64,000 bases of DNA from Bacteroidales bacterium M7 (GTDB lineage: Bacteria > Bacteroidota > Bacteroidia > Bacteroidales > Muribaculaceae): NCBI GenBank assembly GCA_001689515.1, contig LUJR01000011.1:1-64000 (forward strand), given 5' to 3'. How positions within the stretch are numbered: position 1 is the first letter of the stretch; each line of letters starts with the position of its first letter. A model generated the notes under the pieces. It saw only the letters and a list, made by a program, of their open reading frames with translations, was not told where the DNA came from and did not search any database. Both the position numbers and the translations under genes were made by a program. Positions 1 to 8,231 of this stretch are shown here, piece after piece.

Positions 1-174
1 GTTTTTGCACTTCGGTTTTGAATCTACATTCTTGGCAATCTGCAATCGCTGTTAACATTTATTGCGTTTCTTTTATGCCAACAGTATTTTGAAACAATAT
101 GGGGATATTTGTTGTTTCTTTTATCAGATAAAGATATTTAATCACATATAAATCTCCTTAAAACACAATTGATT
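1..174. other. AT-rich upstream region, no gene seen
   Basis: This stretch leads into the leucine-rich repeat gene. It is AT-rich with several TATTTG-like motifs, but I could not pair any of them with a correctly spaced upstream TTG box, so no promoter is called. Confidence 0.5.
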
Positions 175-1239
175 ATGAAACGCAGGTTATATCTACTGTT
201 GACAGCGATGACGGTGTTGGCAGCTGGTTTTGGCGCATCGGCGGCTGACAAATCTGAAATGAAAGCTATGAAAGCGTTCTTGCAGTCTCCGGGGGTGGAT
301 GATGCCACCAATGCCGCAGCACTCAAAATCACCAATCTTAATGATCCTGCTTCGTGGGAGGGTGTTAAAGTGGAAAACGGACGTATCGTGTCAATAGACT
401 GGAAAGACAAGCGTCTGGCGGGCAGTCTTGATATAAGCGGTTTTAAATCGCTCGTCAAGGTGGATGTCAGCGGCAACAGGCTGACTGAACTCACGCTTGC
501 TTCGTGTCCCGCTCTTACAGACGCAAACGCCAGCCGCAACAGGCTCACTGATTTTTCTGTAAGCGGATGTCCCGCTCTCGTTTCGCTCAATCTCTACCGT
601 AACAGGCTCATGGACATCAGCCTCTCTGACACTCCGGCTCTCAAATACCTCAATGTGGCTGGTAATTATTTTGTTTCGTTGGATGTCTCAGGATCTCCCA
701 CTCTCGTCACTCTTAATTGCCAAAGCTGCCACATAGAACAGCTCAATGTGACCGGATGCACGGCTCTGAAGAATCTTTACTGCGGTTACAACAAGCTGAC
801 CGAGCTGGTGCTCGCTGGTGTGGAAAACCTGCAGAACATCAACATTGACAGCAACCGCATCTCGCAGATGGCAGTCAGAAATCTGCCAGCTCTCAGTGCT
901 TTCATGTGCAGTGACAATAACATGACGAGTCTGTCGGTGGACAACTGTCCGGCTCTGATAGACCTGGTATGTGCGTTCAACGATCTGACTACACTCTCGG
1001 TCGAAAACTGTCAGAATCTGCAATATGTCGACTGCCAGTACAACGACCTTGTAACCCTTGACCTCAGCAATCAGACATTCTTACAGCGTCTGATTTGCAA
1101 CAACAATCAGCTGCAGACACTCGATGTATCGTTTGACTCATCGCTTACGTATATCAACTGTCGCTTCAATATGCTGACAGATGTGCGCACCATCGGCTGT
1201 GACAACTTGCAGATGATTTCAGGCGAATGGAACTATTGA
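175..1239 (+). CDS. Secreted leucine-rich repeat protein
   Basis: The protein has 354 residues. It begins with a typical signal peptide (positive start, hydrophobic core, cleavage probably after ASA near residue 24). From about residue 85 to the end it consists of roughly a dozen repeats of about 21 residues, with patterns such as CPALxxLxxxxNxLTxLxV, the Bacteroidetes style of leucine-rich repeat. Such proteins usually bind other proteins or glycans outside the cell; the partner here is unknown. No enzymatic domain and no type IX C-terminal sorting domain is visible. The ATG at 175 is chosen over a TTG at 169 because it starts the signal peptide cleanly. A long hairpin follows the gene, so it is probably monocistronic. 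Confidence 0.85.
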   Translation: MKRRLYLLLTAMTVLAAGFGASAADKSEMKAMKAFLQSPGVDDATNAAALKITNLNDPASWEGVKVENGRIVSIDWKDKRLAGSLDISGFKSLVKVDVSGNRLTELTLASCPALTDANASRNRLTDFSVSGCPALVSLNLYRNRLMDISLSDTPALKYLNVAGNYFVSLDVSGSPTLVTLNCQSCHIEQLNVTGCTALKNLYCGYNKLTELVLAGVENLQNINIDSNRISQMAVRNLPALSAFMCSDNNMTSLSVDNCPALIDLVCAFNDLTTLSVENCQNLQYVDCQYNDLVTLDLSNQTFLQRLICNNNQLQTLDVSFDSSLTYINCRFNMLTDVRTIGCDNLQMISGEWNY

Positions 1240-1293
1240 CTTGCTTGATTATGGCTTAGACACACGTTTCTGTCTGACAGATATAAAGCTATC

Positions 1294-1332
1294 AGGGCGG
1301 ATTTGATTGAATATTTCAATTAAATTCGCCCT
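1294..1332 (+). terminator. Long hairpin after the LRR gene
   Basis: Two 18-base arms (1294-1311 and 1315-1332) pair around a 3-base loop. The two non-Watson-Crick positions are G-U on the plus strand but A-C on the minus strand, so the hairpin suits plus-strand RNA. There is no clear T-run after it, so it may be a weak or factor-assisted terminator, or may protect the 3' end. Confidence 0.5.
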
Positions 1333-1336
1333 AACT

Positions 1337-1368
1337 CTTGTCAAGGTGATAAAAAACCGCTAATTTTG
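1337..1368 (+). promoter_or_regulatory. Promoter for the Crp/Fnr-family gene
   Basis: CTTG at 1337-1340, a 20-base spacer and TAATTTTG at 1361-1368 match the Bacteroides primary sigma consensus (TTTG, 19-21 bases, TAnnTTTG). The predicted start lies about 45 bases before the ATG at 1416. Confidence 0.7.
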
Positions 1369-1415
1369 CAAAAGTTGTAGTCAAGATTCCAAGGTCTCCT
1401 CCTCTAAGGTACAAA

Positions 1416-2114
1416 ATGATAAAGTTCGCACTTGAAAAAGTCATAAGCGAAGACATGTCAGACATGTGGTCTATCCTCATGCCTGAAGAAAAACGTCTCG
1501 TGACAGATAATTTCACTATCCACTCGTTCAAGAAAAACCAGTTTGTCTACCGTGAAGGGGACGAACCGGAATATCTGTGGACTTTGCTGAAAGGTAAGAT
1601 TAAAAAGTTCAAGGACGGCGTGGGAGGACGTCAGCAGATCATACGCCTTCTGCGCCCTGTGCAGTATTTCGGCTATCGTGCTCATTTTGCCGGCACTCCC
1701 TATGTGTCAAGCGCATGTGCTTTCGAGCCGTCGGTAGCCGGGGCGATCCCTCTCTCGGTGGTAGAGACACTTCTTGAAAAGAACATCCAGGTCGACCGCT
1801 TTTTCATCCATGAACTTGCATGCAATCTCGGCAACAGCGACACCCGTATTGTCAATCTCACACAGAAACATATACGCGGACGTCTTGCAGAGGCTTTGAT
1901 GTTACTCAGGGAGCACTATGGGTATGAACCTGACAATATGACCCTCCACATATATATGGCTCGTGAGGATCTGGCTAACCTGTCAAATATGACTACTTCC
2001 AATGCCATCCGTACTCTATCGGCTTTTGTCAATGAAAAAATCATAGTGGTCGACGGGCGCAAGATCAAGATACTTGACGAGGGTACGCTTAAGAAAATCT
2101 CACGTTTCGGATAA
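1416..2114 (+). CDS. Crp/Fnr-family transcriptional regulator
   Basis: The protein has 232 residues, the usual size for this family. The N-terminal part (about 15-125) reads as a cyclic-nucleotide-binding type beta-roll with the characteristic REGDEPEYLWTLLKGKIK run. The C-terminal part (about 165-225) is a winged helix-turn-helix (AREDLANLSNMTTSNAIRTL). No N-terminal cysteine cluster like that of Fnr is present, so an iron-sulfur sensor is unlikely; the ligand cannot be told. It has its own promoter and is followed by a REP-like palindrome, so it is probably a single-gene unit. Neighbouring genes give no clear target. Confidence 0.88.
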   Translation: MIKFALEKVISEDMSDMWSILMPEEKRLVTDNFTIHSFKKNQFVYREGDEPEYLWTLLKGKIKKFKDGVGGRQQIIRLLRPVQYFGYRAHFAGTPYVSSACAFEPSVAGAIPLSVVETLLEKNIQVDRFFIHELACNLGNSDTRIVNLTQKHIRGRLAEALMLLREHYGYEPDNMTLHIYMAREDLANLSNMTTSNAIRTLSAFVNEKIIVVDGRKIKILDEGTLKKISRFG

Positions 2115-2125
2115 TCCTTATCCTT

Positions 2126-2148
2126 GTAGGGACATACCATGGCATGTC
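2126..2148. repeat. REP-like palindrome, copy A
   Basis: A GTAG head is followed by the palindrome GGACATACC/GGCATGTC, with one mismatch between arms. It starts 12 bases after the Crp-family stop codon, in the convergent gap to the next gene. It belongs to the family also found near 21201, 25420, 28128, 44975 and 52408. Confidence 0.75.
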
Positions 2149-2169
2149 TGCCTCACTGACGTAATGCCG

Positions 2170-2214
2170 CAAAAATAAAAAAAACTTCCCCGGAGTGGTG
2201 GATGTCCGGGGAAG
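2170..2214 (-). terminator. Intrinsic terminator of the Pro/Tyr-rich gene
   Basis: On the minus strand a perfect 10-base stem (CTTCCCCGGA with TCCGGGGAAG, 2185-2194 and 2205-2214) is followed directly by a run of eight T and more T-rich sequence. This is a strong factor-independent terminator for the gene ending at 2365. Confidence 0.8.
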
Positions 2215-2364
2215 GAGAAGAGAGGAGAAAAAGATAGGAGCATAGATAATTCAACGTCCCCTCTTTTTTCTTTCGGTTTCTTCTTGTGAGAAGCTGGCAT
2301 TTCGTGTAATATCAGATATGCTTCGCTCTCGGTATATGGAGGATTACAAACATGTTGTCTCTCG

Positions 2365-2781
2365 CTAAAGCCGTCCTGGGCTTGGAAGCCGTCCTGGGGT
2401 TAATGACCATCCGTTGCCGTTGGGGAAATTATATGCAGGTTGACGGGGAGGTGGTGTGACCGGAGGCGCTACCACTGGTGGGGCGGGTGCTGGATAATAT
2501 GCTGGTGGAGGATTGTAGTATATAGGATCAACATATCCTGGCGCGGGATTATAGTACACTGGGTTATATCCGCTTCCGATGTTCAGACTGAAAGATACAC
2601 CTCCTGAACCAATGCTTACTCCAGGACTCCAATACCCAGTGGGTCCCCATGGGTATGTAGGAGAGTATGATGCTCCCCACCATACCTGTCCTTGGGCATC
2701 GTAAGATGATGCGGCTAACGCCATAGATGCTATTATAGCTAAGGCGCTTTTGCCTGATAATCTTATTAATCGCTTAATCAT
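2365..2781 (-). CDS. Secreted Pro/Tyr/Gly-rich low-complexity protein
   Basis: I do not recognise a family. The protein has 138 residues: a signal peptide (about 1-30, cleavage probably near AQG), then a stretch rich in Trp, Tyr, Gly and Ser, then repeats of the NPxPxY / PAP / PPV kind, ending in a doubled PGRLPSPGRL motif. The composition suggests an extended, disordered surface or periplasmic protein. A strong terminator follows and a hairpin sits just before the start codon. Signal peptide and terminator support it being a real gene; the function is unknown. Confidence 0.7.
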   Translation of the reverse strand: MIKRLIRLSGKSALAIIASMALAASSYDAQGQVWWGASYSPTYPWGPTGYWSPGVSIGSGGVSFSLNIGSGYNPVYYNPAPGYVDPIYYNPPPAYYPAPAPPVVAPPVTPPPRQPAYNFPNGNGWSLTPGRLPSPGRL

Positions 2782-2935
2782 GGTCGCTTATGGGAGATGT
2801 TGATATTATCTCCTTTTATGATATGACAAGTTGTGGGGCTTTAAAGTTCTGGCATGGGCATGCTTATAGTGCTTTTTTGTGTTAAAAAAAGCGGATTGGC
2901 GCTCATTTTACGTATATTCGCTTGTTATTCGTTAA

Positions 2936-2966
2936 TTGTCAGGACTGAGTTTTAAAAATAGGTTTA
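2936..2966 (+). promoter_or_regulatory. Probable promoter of the lipoprotein-ABC operon
   Basis: TTG at 2936-2938, a 20-base spacer and TAGGTTTA at 2959-2966 (7 of 8 matches to TAnnTTTG). The predicted start is about 25 bases before the ATG at 2995. Confidence 0.55.
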
Positions 2967-2994
2967 GTCCGTTTAACCCTTAGAATACATTTTT

Positions 2995-4392
2995 ATGTCG
3001 TCAATAACTCTGAAACCTATCGTGGGTCTAAAGTACCCGAAGATAACATCTCTATTGGTTGCCGTTTCTTTATGTATAGCTATACTTTCAGCGTGCAGTA
3101 AAGCCGATAATTCATTGCTTGATAATGTCCCGGATGATGCTACATTTGTGGCTGTCGTCAATATGGAGAAAGTCGCGAAAAATGCCGGATGTAACATCAC
3201 ATCATCGGGCGTTGTTCTGCCACCGCAGATGCAATCACGCATAAGTGCCACTATAGGTAATCAGGTATATGAAAGCATCGTCAAAGCTGTCCCATATATC
3301 GATGCAAAGCATGTGATGGTTTTTGCCGAGCGGATGGATTTTATCCTGACGTACCTTATCAAAGATGCCGAAGGGTACGCGCAAGCTATGGAGGAGGTGA
3401 CAGGGAACCCTGAGACTCGCGATGGCTTTACGGTCTATTCCGGCAGATTGGTGACCATTGTCAAAGATGGTCAGGCATGGACTATGGAAGGAGATGCAGC
3501 TCATGTGGTTTCAGAAATATCAGAGGTGCTTGAGAAAGCGTCTGATAAGAATTTCACCTCACATCGCGGTCTGGTGGAATTCATTGAGGCTTCTGATGCT
3601 GCCGGGATCGTTATGAATCTGGCAGCCATGGGTCTTAAGGATACCGACACATGGATTGCCGCAAATGTCAAGCTCGGCAGCATGTCTGCCCAGGCGGATA
3701 TGCAGCTCATGCTGAGCGACGGAGAGATTGTCCCCGCCGACGGCTTCCGTAACATAGATAGGGATTTCCTGCGTTATGTGCCTGGCAGTTTCAACTATGC
3801 CCTTGCTGTGGGAGTTGATAATGGTGAAACGCTTGGCGGATGGCTTAGGATGGCTATGCCGATGATGCCCTTTGAGCAGCGCGGCATGCTTGAATCGGTG
3901 CTTCCTTTTATTGCCAAGGTCAAGGGGACGGTGGCTGTCGCCGGTCAGTCTGTCGACTCTGCGGATGACGAGCTGGGGCATATCGCTCCACTGCTTGTGA
4001 TGGCAGATATGGAGCAGGAAGATGTGAATGCCTCGGTGCAGAGTCTTGTTGCACTTGCCCGTGGCATGGGTGCGTCGGTGTCTTCTGACGGAGAGGGACG
4101 TTATGTGGCTTCGGCTCCCGGCATGAAGATATACATAGGTAATATCGACGGCAATCTCGGTATCGCCACCATACCGTTTGAGCCGACACGTGAAAACTCC
4201 ATGGCTCCGGCTTTTGAGAGCCGTTTTGGAGGGGCTTATTTCATGATGCCGCAAGGATATAAGGGCATGTTTGACCGACCTGTACAGGTTAAAGCGAATC
4301 TGCAACCCCAGTTCTTGCAGATGGAGATGACTTTCCCTGACACCAAGGGCCCATTCCTGAAAACATATGTTGAATCAGCTGTCAACGAATAA
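2995..4392 (+). CDS. Lipoprotein partner of an ABC transporter
   Basis: The protein has 465 residues. The first 35 are a lipoprotein signal with lipobox LSAC, so it should be anchored in an envelope membrane after cleavage. The mature part opens with a motif of the DDATFVAVVNMEKV kind, reminiscent of DUF4836-type Bacteroidetes lipoproteins, but I cannot confirm the family. No enzyme motif is visible. Five bases separate it from the ABC ATPase gene and the permease follows with an overlap, so the three form one operon. This suggests a role as a periplasmic or membrane-anchored partner of that transporter. Confidence is high for a real lipoprotein and low for function. Confidence 0.8.
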   Translation: MSSITLKPIVGLKYPKITSLLVAVSLCIAILSACSKADNSLLDNVPDDATFVAVVNMEKVAKNAGCNITSSGVVLPPQMQSRISATIGNQVYESIVKAVPYIDAKHVMVFAERMDFILTYLIKDAEGYAQAMEEVTGNPETRDGFTVYSGRLVTIVKDGQAWTMEGDAAHVVSEISEVLEKASDKNFTSHRGLVEFIEASDAAGIVMNLAAMGLKDTDTWIAANVKLGSMSAQADMQLMLSDGEIVPADGFRNIDRDFLRYVPGSFNYALAVGVDNGETLGGWLRMAMPMMPFEQRGMLESVLPFIAKVKGTVAVAGQSVDSADDELGHIAPLLVMADMEQEDVNASVQSLVALARGMGASVSSDGEGRYVASAPGMKIYIGNIDGNLGIATIPFEPTRENSMAPAFESRFGGAYFMMPQGYKGMFDRPVQVKANLQPQFLQMEMTFPDTKGPFLKTYVESAVNE

Positions 4393-4397
4393 GCCGT

Positions 4398-5084
4398 ATG
4401 ACAAAACCATCCTATGCAGAGGTTAATATCGAGTGTATTACTTTAAGCCGTACATTGCCGCGTGTATTCCGCGGTGAGGAGACTACCGACATCATACGGG
4501 GCAGTCATGTGTGGCTTGAGGAGTTGACCTTTGAGCGCGGACACCGCTATCTGGTCAGTGCCGAGAGCGGTACTGGCAAGTCATCGATGTGTGCGTTTAT
4601 CTACGGTTCGCGTTGTGACTATGACGGTGTGATAGCTTTTGACGGCAGGGACGTGCGCGGTCTTGCTCCCGAAGACTGGTGCAGGGTGCGTCGCTACAAT
4701 ATTGCTTATCTCCCACAGGATATGAGGCTCTTTCCGGAGCTGACAGTTATGGAAAATCTGCAAATCAAGAACCGATTGACCCGGACTTATACAGAGACGC
4801 AGCTGATGGAGCTTCTTGATGCTCTCGGCATCGCAGACAAGGCTTCGGAGCTTGGCGGACATCTTTCCATAGGGCAGATGCAGAGGGTGGCGATAATACG
4901 TTCGTTGTGTCAGCCTATGGACTTCTTGCTGCTTGACGAACCTGTCAGCCATCTTGATCAGCGCAATAACAGGATTGTCGCACAGTTGATAGATAATGTC
5001 GCTCGTGAACGTGGTGCGGCGGTGATAGCCACATCCGTAGGTAACCATCTCTCTCTTGAATTTGACCGTACTATACTGCTATGA
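4398..5084 (+). CDS. ABC transporter ATP-binding protein
   Basis: The protein has 228 residues, about the size of LolD/MacB-type ATPases. Walker A is at about 54-63 (AESGTGKSS), with the first glycine of GxxGxGKS replaced by alanine. The signature motif is LSIGQMQRV (about 155), Walker B is FLLLDEP (about 176), and an H-loop-like region lies near the end. It powers the permease encoded by the overlapping next gene. The set resembles lipoprotein-release or MacB-type mechanotransmission systems rather than import systems, since no typical substrate-binding protein is next to it. The substrate is unknown. Confidence 0.87.
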   Translation: MTKPSYAEVNIECITLSRTLPRVFRGEETTDIIRGSHVWLEELTFERGHRYLVSAESGTGKSSMCAFIYGSRCDYDGVIAFDGRDVRGLAPEDWCRVRRYNIAYLPQDMRLFPELTVMENLQIKNRLTRTYTETQLMELLDALGIADKASELGGHLSIGQMQRVAIIRSLCQPMDFLLLDEPVSHLDQRNNRIVAQLIDNVARERGAAVIATSVGNHLSLEFDRTILL

Positions 5085-6301
5085 AGAATAAAGATAATAA
5101 GTATGGTGACATGGTATGGCGTCTGCTTAGGCGTAACATATCGGCTGGGCAGCTTGCAGGTTATGCTGTGGCTACATTTGTGGGGCTGGCTATAGTCTCC
5201 GTAGCGTTGCAGTTTTACCGTGACGTGACTTCGATATGGCATGATGAGGACAAGCTGTTTGGCGAAAATTATATAGTGGTGTCCAAACGCGTCAGCGGTC
5301 TTGGAGGTCTGTTTGGGAGCGGAAATTCATCGTTTTCGGCTGACGAAATCCGTGACATCAGCAATCAGCCTTGGGCACGAAAAGTAGGCGCATTCACCGC
5401 CGCCGATTTCAATGTCAATGCTTCTGCTTCTATGGGTGGGGGACGGCTTTCGACATCTCTTTTTCTGGAGACCATCCCCGATGAGTTCTTTGATGTGACT
5501 CCTCGGGAATGGAATTATGACCCTCGTAAAGGGGGTATAGTGCCGATTATAATCCCCAAGGACTATCTTGCCCTGTATAATTTCGGTTATGCGGCATCCC
5601 ATGGCATGCCGCAGCTGAGCGAATCCATGATAGGTATGCTTCCGCTGAAGCTCTCGTTGAGCGGCAATGGAGATGAAGCAACCGTAGATGCGCGTATCGT
5701 AGGTTTTTCATCGCGTCTTAACACGATAGCCGTGCCAGAGGCGTTCCTCTCCGAAGCTAACCGACGTTTCAGCTCTAAGATGGGAGCTCCCTCCCCGTCA
5801 CGCCTGATAGTGAAGGTGGTAGACAAAGGCGACCCTGCCATAAGTGCTTATCTTGCGGATAAAGGATACGAGCAAGGCGGAGATACATCCCAGTCGGGTC
5901 AATTGACTTTTTTCTTACGCTTGACCACATCGGTAGTTGTGGCGATAGGAGTGGTGATAACATTGCTGTCATTTTTCATCCTCGTACTGAGCATTTACCT
6001 TCTGTTGCAGAAAAACCAACGCAAAATTCATGACCTTATGCTTCTCGGCTATTTCCCTGGCGATATATCCAAGGCTTACGTGCGCATGGTGGCTGTCATC
6101 AATGCCGGGGTAGTAGTGTTGGCAGGTGTCGCCGTATGGGTGGCTCAGGGACTGTGGTCTTCTCAGCTTGAGATGATGCAGGCTTCGCCGTCATCGCTTT
6201 TTCCGACTGTCCTGGTCATGCTTGGCATAATGCTGGTGCTTACGTTGCTGAGCATCGTGGTGATACGTCGGAGGGTGCGTGGGACGTTCAGACTTTCCTG
6301 A
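5081..6301 (+). CDS. ABC transporter permease, FtsX/MacB type
   Basis: The protein has 406 residues. One membrane segment lies near residues 22-45, followed by a large extracytoplasmic domain (about 50-275), then three membrane segments (about 283-310, 333-355 and 368-390). This is the layout of FtsX-like permeases (MacB, LolC/E). The start overlaps the ATPase stop in an ATGA, which indicates translational coupling. The 3' end overlaps the convergent araJ-like gene by 14 bases, leaving no room for separate terminators. It is likely an inner-membrane protein that moves a lipophilic or envelope substrate, or transmits force; the substrate cannot be inferred. Confidence 0.85.
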   Translation: MKNKDNKYGDMVWRLLRRNISAGQLAGYAVATFVGLAIVSVALQFYRDVTSIWHDEDKLFGENYIVVSKRVSGLGGLFGSGNSSFSADEIRDISNQPWARKVGAFTAADFNVNASASMGGGRLSTSLFLETIPDEFFDVTPREWNYDPRKGGIVPIIIPKDYLALYNFGYAASHGMPQLSESMIGMLPLKLSLSGNGDEATVDARIVGFSSRLNTIAVPEAFLSEANRRFSSKMGAPSPSRLIVKVVDKGDPAISAYLADKGYEQGGDTSQSGQLTFFLRLTTSVVVAIGVVITLLSFFILVLSIYLLLQKNQRKIHDLMLLGYFPGDISKAYVRMVAVINAGVVVLAGVAVWVAQGLWSSQLEMMQASPSSLFPTVLVMLGIMLVLTLLSIVVIRRRVRGTFRLS

Positions 6302-7445
6302 CACGCTCGTAGTGGTAATAGAGGTAGAAAAGCAGCGATGATCCTATTGCAATGAGCGGCAACCCGACGATTGACGGTGACAGGTAGTCACCTGTTTCAC
6401 GGATGACCTCGCCGCCGAGCCATGCAGCTATCGCATTGCCGGCATTGTAGGCTATCTGTATGCAAGCCGCTCCGAGCATCTCCCCTCCGCGTGAGTAGCT
6501 GACGATGGAGCTTTGCAGCGGGCTTCCCGAACCGAAAAGGGCGGCAGTGCCGAGCAACATCAGCACCACAGCGCAGATTTTGATGTCGGCAAAGAAGTAA
6601 AAGAGTAACAGGATGGGTATGGCACTGATTTGCACGCATGTAGCCACACCTGCGGGCTTGAACCTGTCAGCAAGCTGTCCGGCAGTGAGATTGCCGACAA
6701 ACATGCCCAGTCCAGCTATTACCATCAGCCACGACATGGCATCACGGCTGAAACCAGACACGAGCGTAAGCTGAGGGTCGATGAAGCTGTACCAGCAGTA
6801 AATGCCGGTCTGTCCGAGAAGTATTCCGCCGAATATGAGCCATGGCGGCAGTGTGCGTATGAAGCGGAACTGCCCTTTGAATCCTTGGTCCTCCAACCCT
6901 TCCACTCTCGGAACCCAGCACCATATGGCAATGAAATTGAGTATGCCGGACACTGCCACTATCACATATGCCACACGCCATGACAGCAGGTTGCTGACGA
7001 GTGTCCCCAGCGGTACGCCGCCTAAGGTGGCTACGGTCATACCGGCTATCATCAGCGACACTGCGCTGACAGCCTTGGATGGCGATGCCAGTTTGCGGGC
7101 AACGATGGCTCCGACTCCGAAGTATGCTCCATGGGGCAGCCCGGAGATGAAGCGGGCTATGCAGAGCGTCCAATACCCGGGTGCAAACGCTGCGAGCGCA
7201 TTTCCCACAGCTATCATGGCGGCAAGATAGAGCATCAGCCGCCGCAGGTCCATCTTGCGCACGAACAGCAGAGCCGGTGCTCCGAAGCATACGCCCAAAG
7301 CATAGGCGGAGATGAACCTCCCCGCCTTTGAGATTGAAATATCCATGCTTTGGGCAAGATCACCGAGGATGCCCATGGTCATGAATTCGGTGATGCCGAG
7401 GGCAAATGTGCCCAAAGCGAGTGCAAACAGTCCTTTTTTATTCAT
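6288..7445 (-). CDS. araJ: AraJ-like major facilitator superfamily exporter
   Basis: The protein has 385 residues with about 12 hydrophobic segments. The N-terminus (LALGTFALGITEFMTMGILGDLA) and the SGLPHGAYFGVGAIVARK motif after the second loop match the AraJ/DHA1 drug-proton antiporter branch. It should export small molecules across the inner membrane using the proton gradient. It starts 6 bases after trpA and is the last gene of the trp operon, so it is probably co-expressed with tryptophan synthesis. An aromatic compound is therefore a possible substrate, but that is inference. The 3' end overlaps the convergent permease gene by 14 bases. Confidence 0.85.
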   Translation of the reverse strand: MNKKGLFALALGTFALGITEFMTMGILGDLAQSMDISISKAGRFISAYALGVCFGAPALLFVRKMDLRRLMLYLAAMIAVGNALAAFAPGYWTLCIARFISGLPHGAYFGVGAIVARKLASPSKAVSAVSLMIAGMTVATLGGVPLGTLVSNLLSWRVAYVIVAVSGILNFIAIWCWVPRVEGLEDQGFKGQFRFIRTLPPWLIFGGILLGQTGIYCWYSFIDPQLTLVSGFSRDAMSWLMVIAGLGMFVGNLTAGQLADRFKPAGVATCVQISAIPILLLFYFFADIKICAVVLMLLGTAALFGSGSPLQSSIVSYSRGGEMLGAACIQIAYNAGNAIAAWLGGEVIRETGDYLSPSIVGLPLIAIGSSLLFYLYYHYERVRKV

Positions 7446-7451
7446 TTATTG

Positions 7452-8231
7452 TCATTTACCTATCGCCTTAAGAAGCTCGTCCACAGCTTTTTCAGGTGAT
7501 TGCGGATTGGCTTCAAGGCATTTTATGAATTTGCTGCCGATGATGGCACCTGCGGAGTGTGCGCATGCGTCGGCGAATGTGGATGGGTTGGAGATGCCGA
7601 AACCGATCAGCCGTGGATGCTTGAGCTGCAGTGCATCGATGCGGTCAAAGTAGGCATGTTGTTCATCTCCGAAAGAATCCCGTGTGCCTGTAGTGGCGGC
7701 TGCCGATACCATGTATATGAAGCCGTCGCAATGTTCATCAATCAGCTTTATGCGGTCATCTGATGTCTCAGGCGTGATGAGCATGATCATCGGTATGTCA
7801 TAGCGGCGGCACATATCCTTGTAGTCGCTCAGATACTCGGCAAAGGGCAGGTCGGGGATGATGATGGCATCAATGCCTATCTCCTTGCATTCCTTGAACA
7901 GCCGTTCAGGCCCGTACTGGATGATGGGGTTGAGATAACCCATCAGCACGAGAGGGATGTCAGGCGATGACTTGCGGGCTTGTTTGACCTGCTGGAGCAG
8001 CAGCGACAGGGTCATGCCGTTGCGCAGGGCTATGGTTGAGCTGTTTTGTATGGTCTTCCCGTCTGCCATAGGGTCGCTGAAGGGTATGCCCACCTCGATC
8101 AGGTCTATGCCGCTGCGGTCAAGAGCTTCGATGATTTGCGCTGTTGAATCCTTGTAGGGGAATCCGGCTGTGAAATATACCGACAGGATGTCTTTATCTT
8201 TTTTACTTAGAAGAGTGTTGAGTCTGTTCAT
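7452..8231 (-). CDS. trpA: Tryptophan synthase alpha chain
   Basis: This enzyme splits indole-3-glycerol phosphate into indole and glyceraldehyde 3-phosphate and passes indole to TrpB. The 259 residues form one TIM barrel. The catalytic acids are visible as Glu46 in LIEVGIPFSDP and Asp57 in MADGKT, with the spacing of E. coli Glu49 and Asp60. The phosphate-binding segment GFGISNP lies near 210. The start overlaps the end of trpF by four bases. It is the last biosynthetic gene of the operon, followed by the exporter gene. Confidence 0.96.
   Translation of the reverse strand: MNRLNTLLSKKDKDILSVYFTAGFPYKDSTAQIIEALDRSGIDLIEVGIPFSDPMADGKTIQNSSTIALRNGMTLSLLLQQVKQARKSSPDIPLVLMGYLNPIIQYGPERLFKECKEIGIDAIIIPDLPFAEYLSDYKDMCRRYDIPMIMLITPETSDDRIKLIDEHCDGFIYMVSAAATTGTRDSFGDEQHAYFDRIDALQLKHPRLIGFGISNPSTFADACAHSAGAIIGSKFIKCLEANPQSPEKAVDELLKAIGK

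Noticed and set aside
175..1239. Type IX sorting domain on the leucine-rich repeat protein
   Set aside because: The repeats continue to the last residues (ending SGEWNY), leaving no room for a C-terminal sorting domain.
3559..4305. Long minus-strand frame of 248 codons opposite the lipoprotein gene
   Set aside because: It is antisense to a well-supported lipoprotein in an operon, is rich in His and Arg as shadow frames are, and has no domain or signal.
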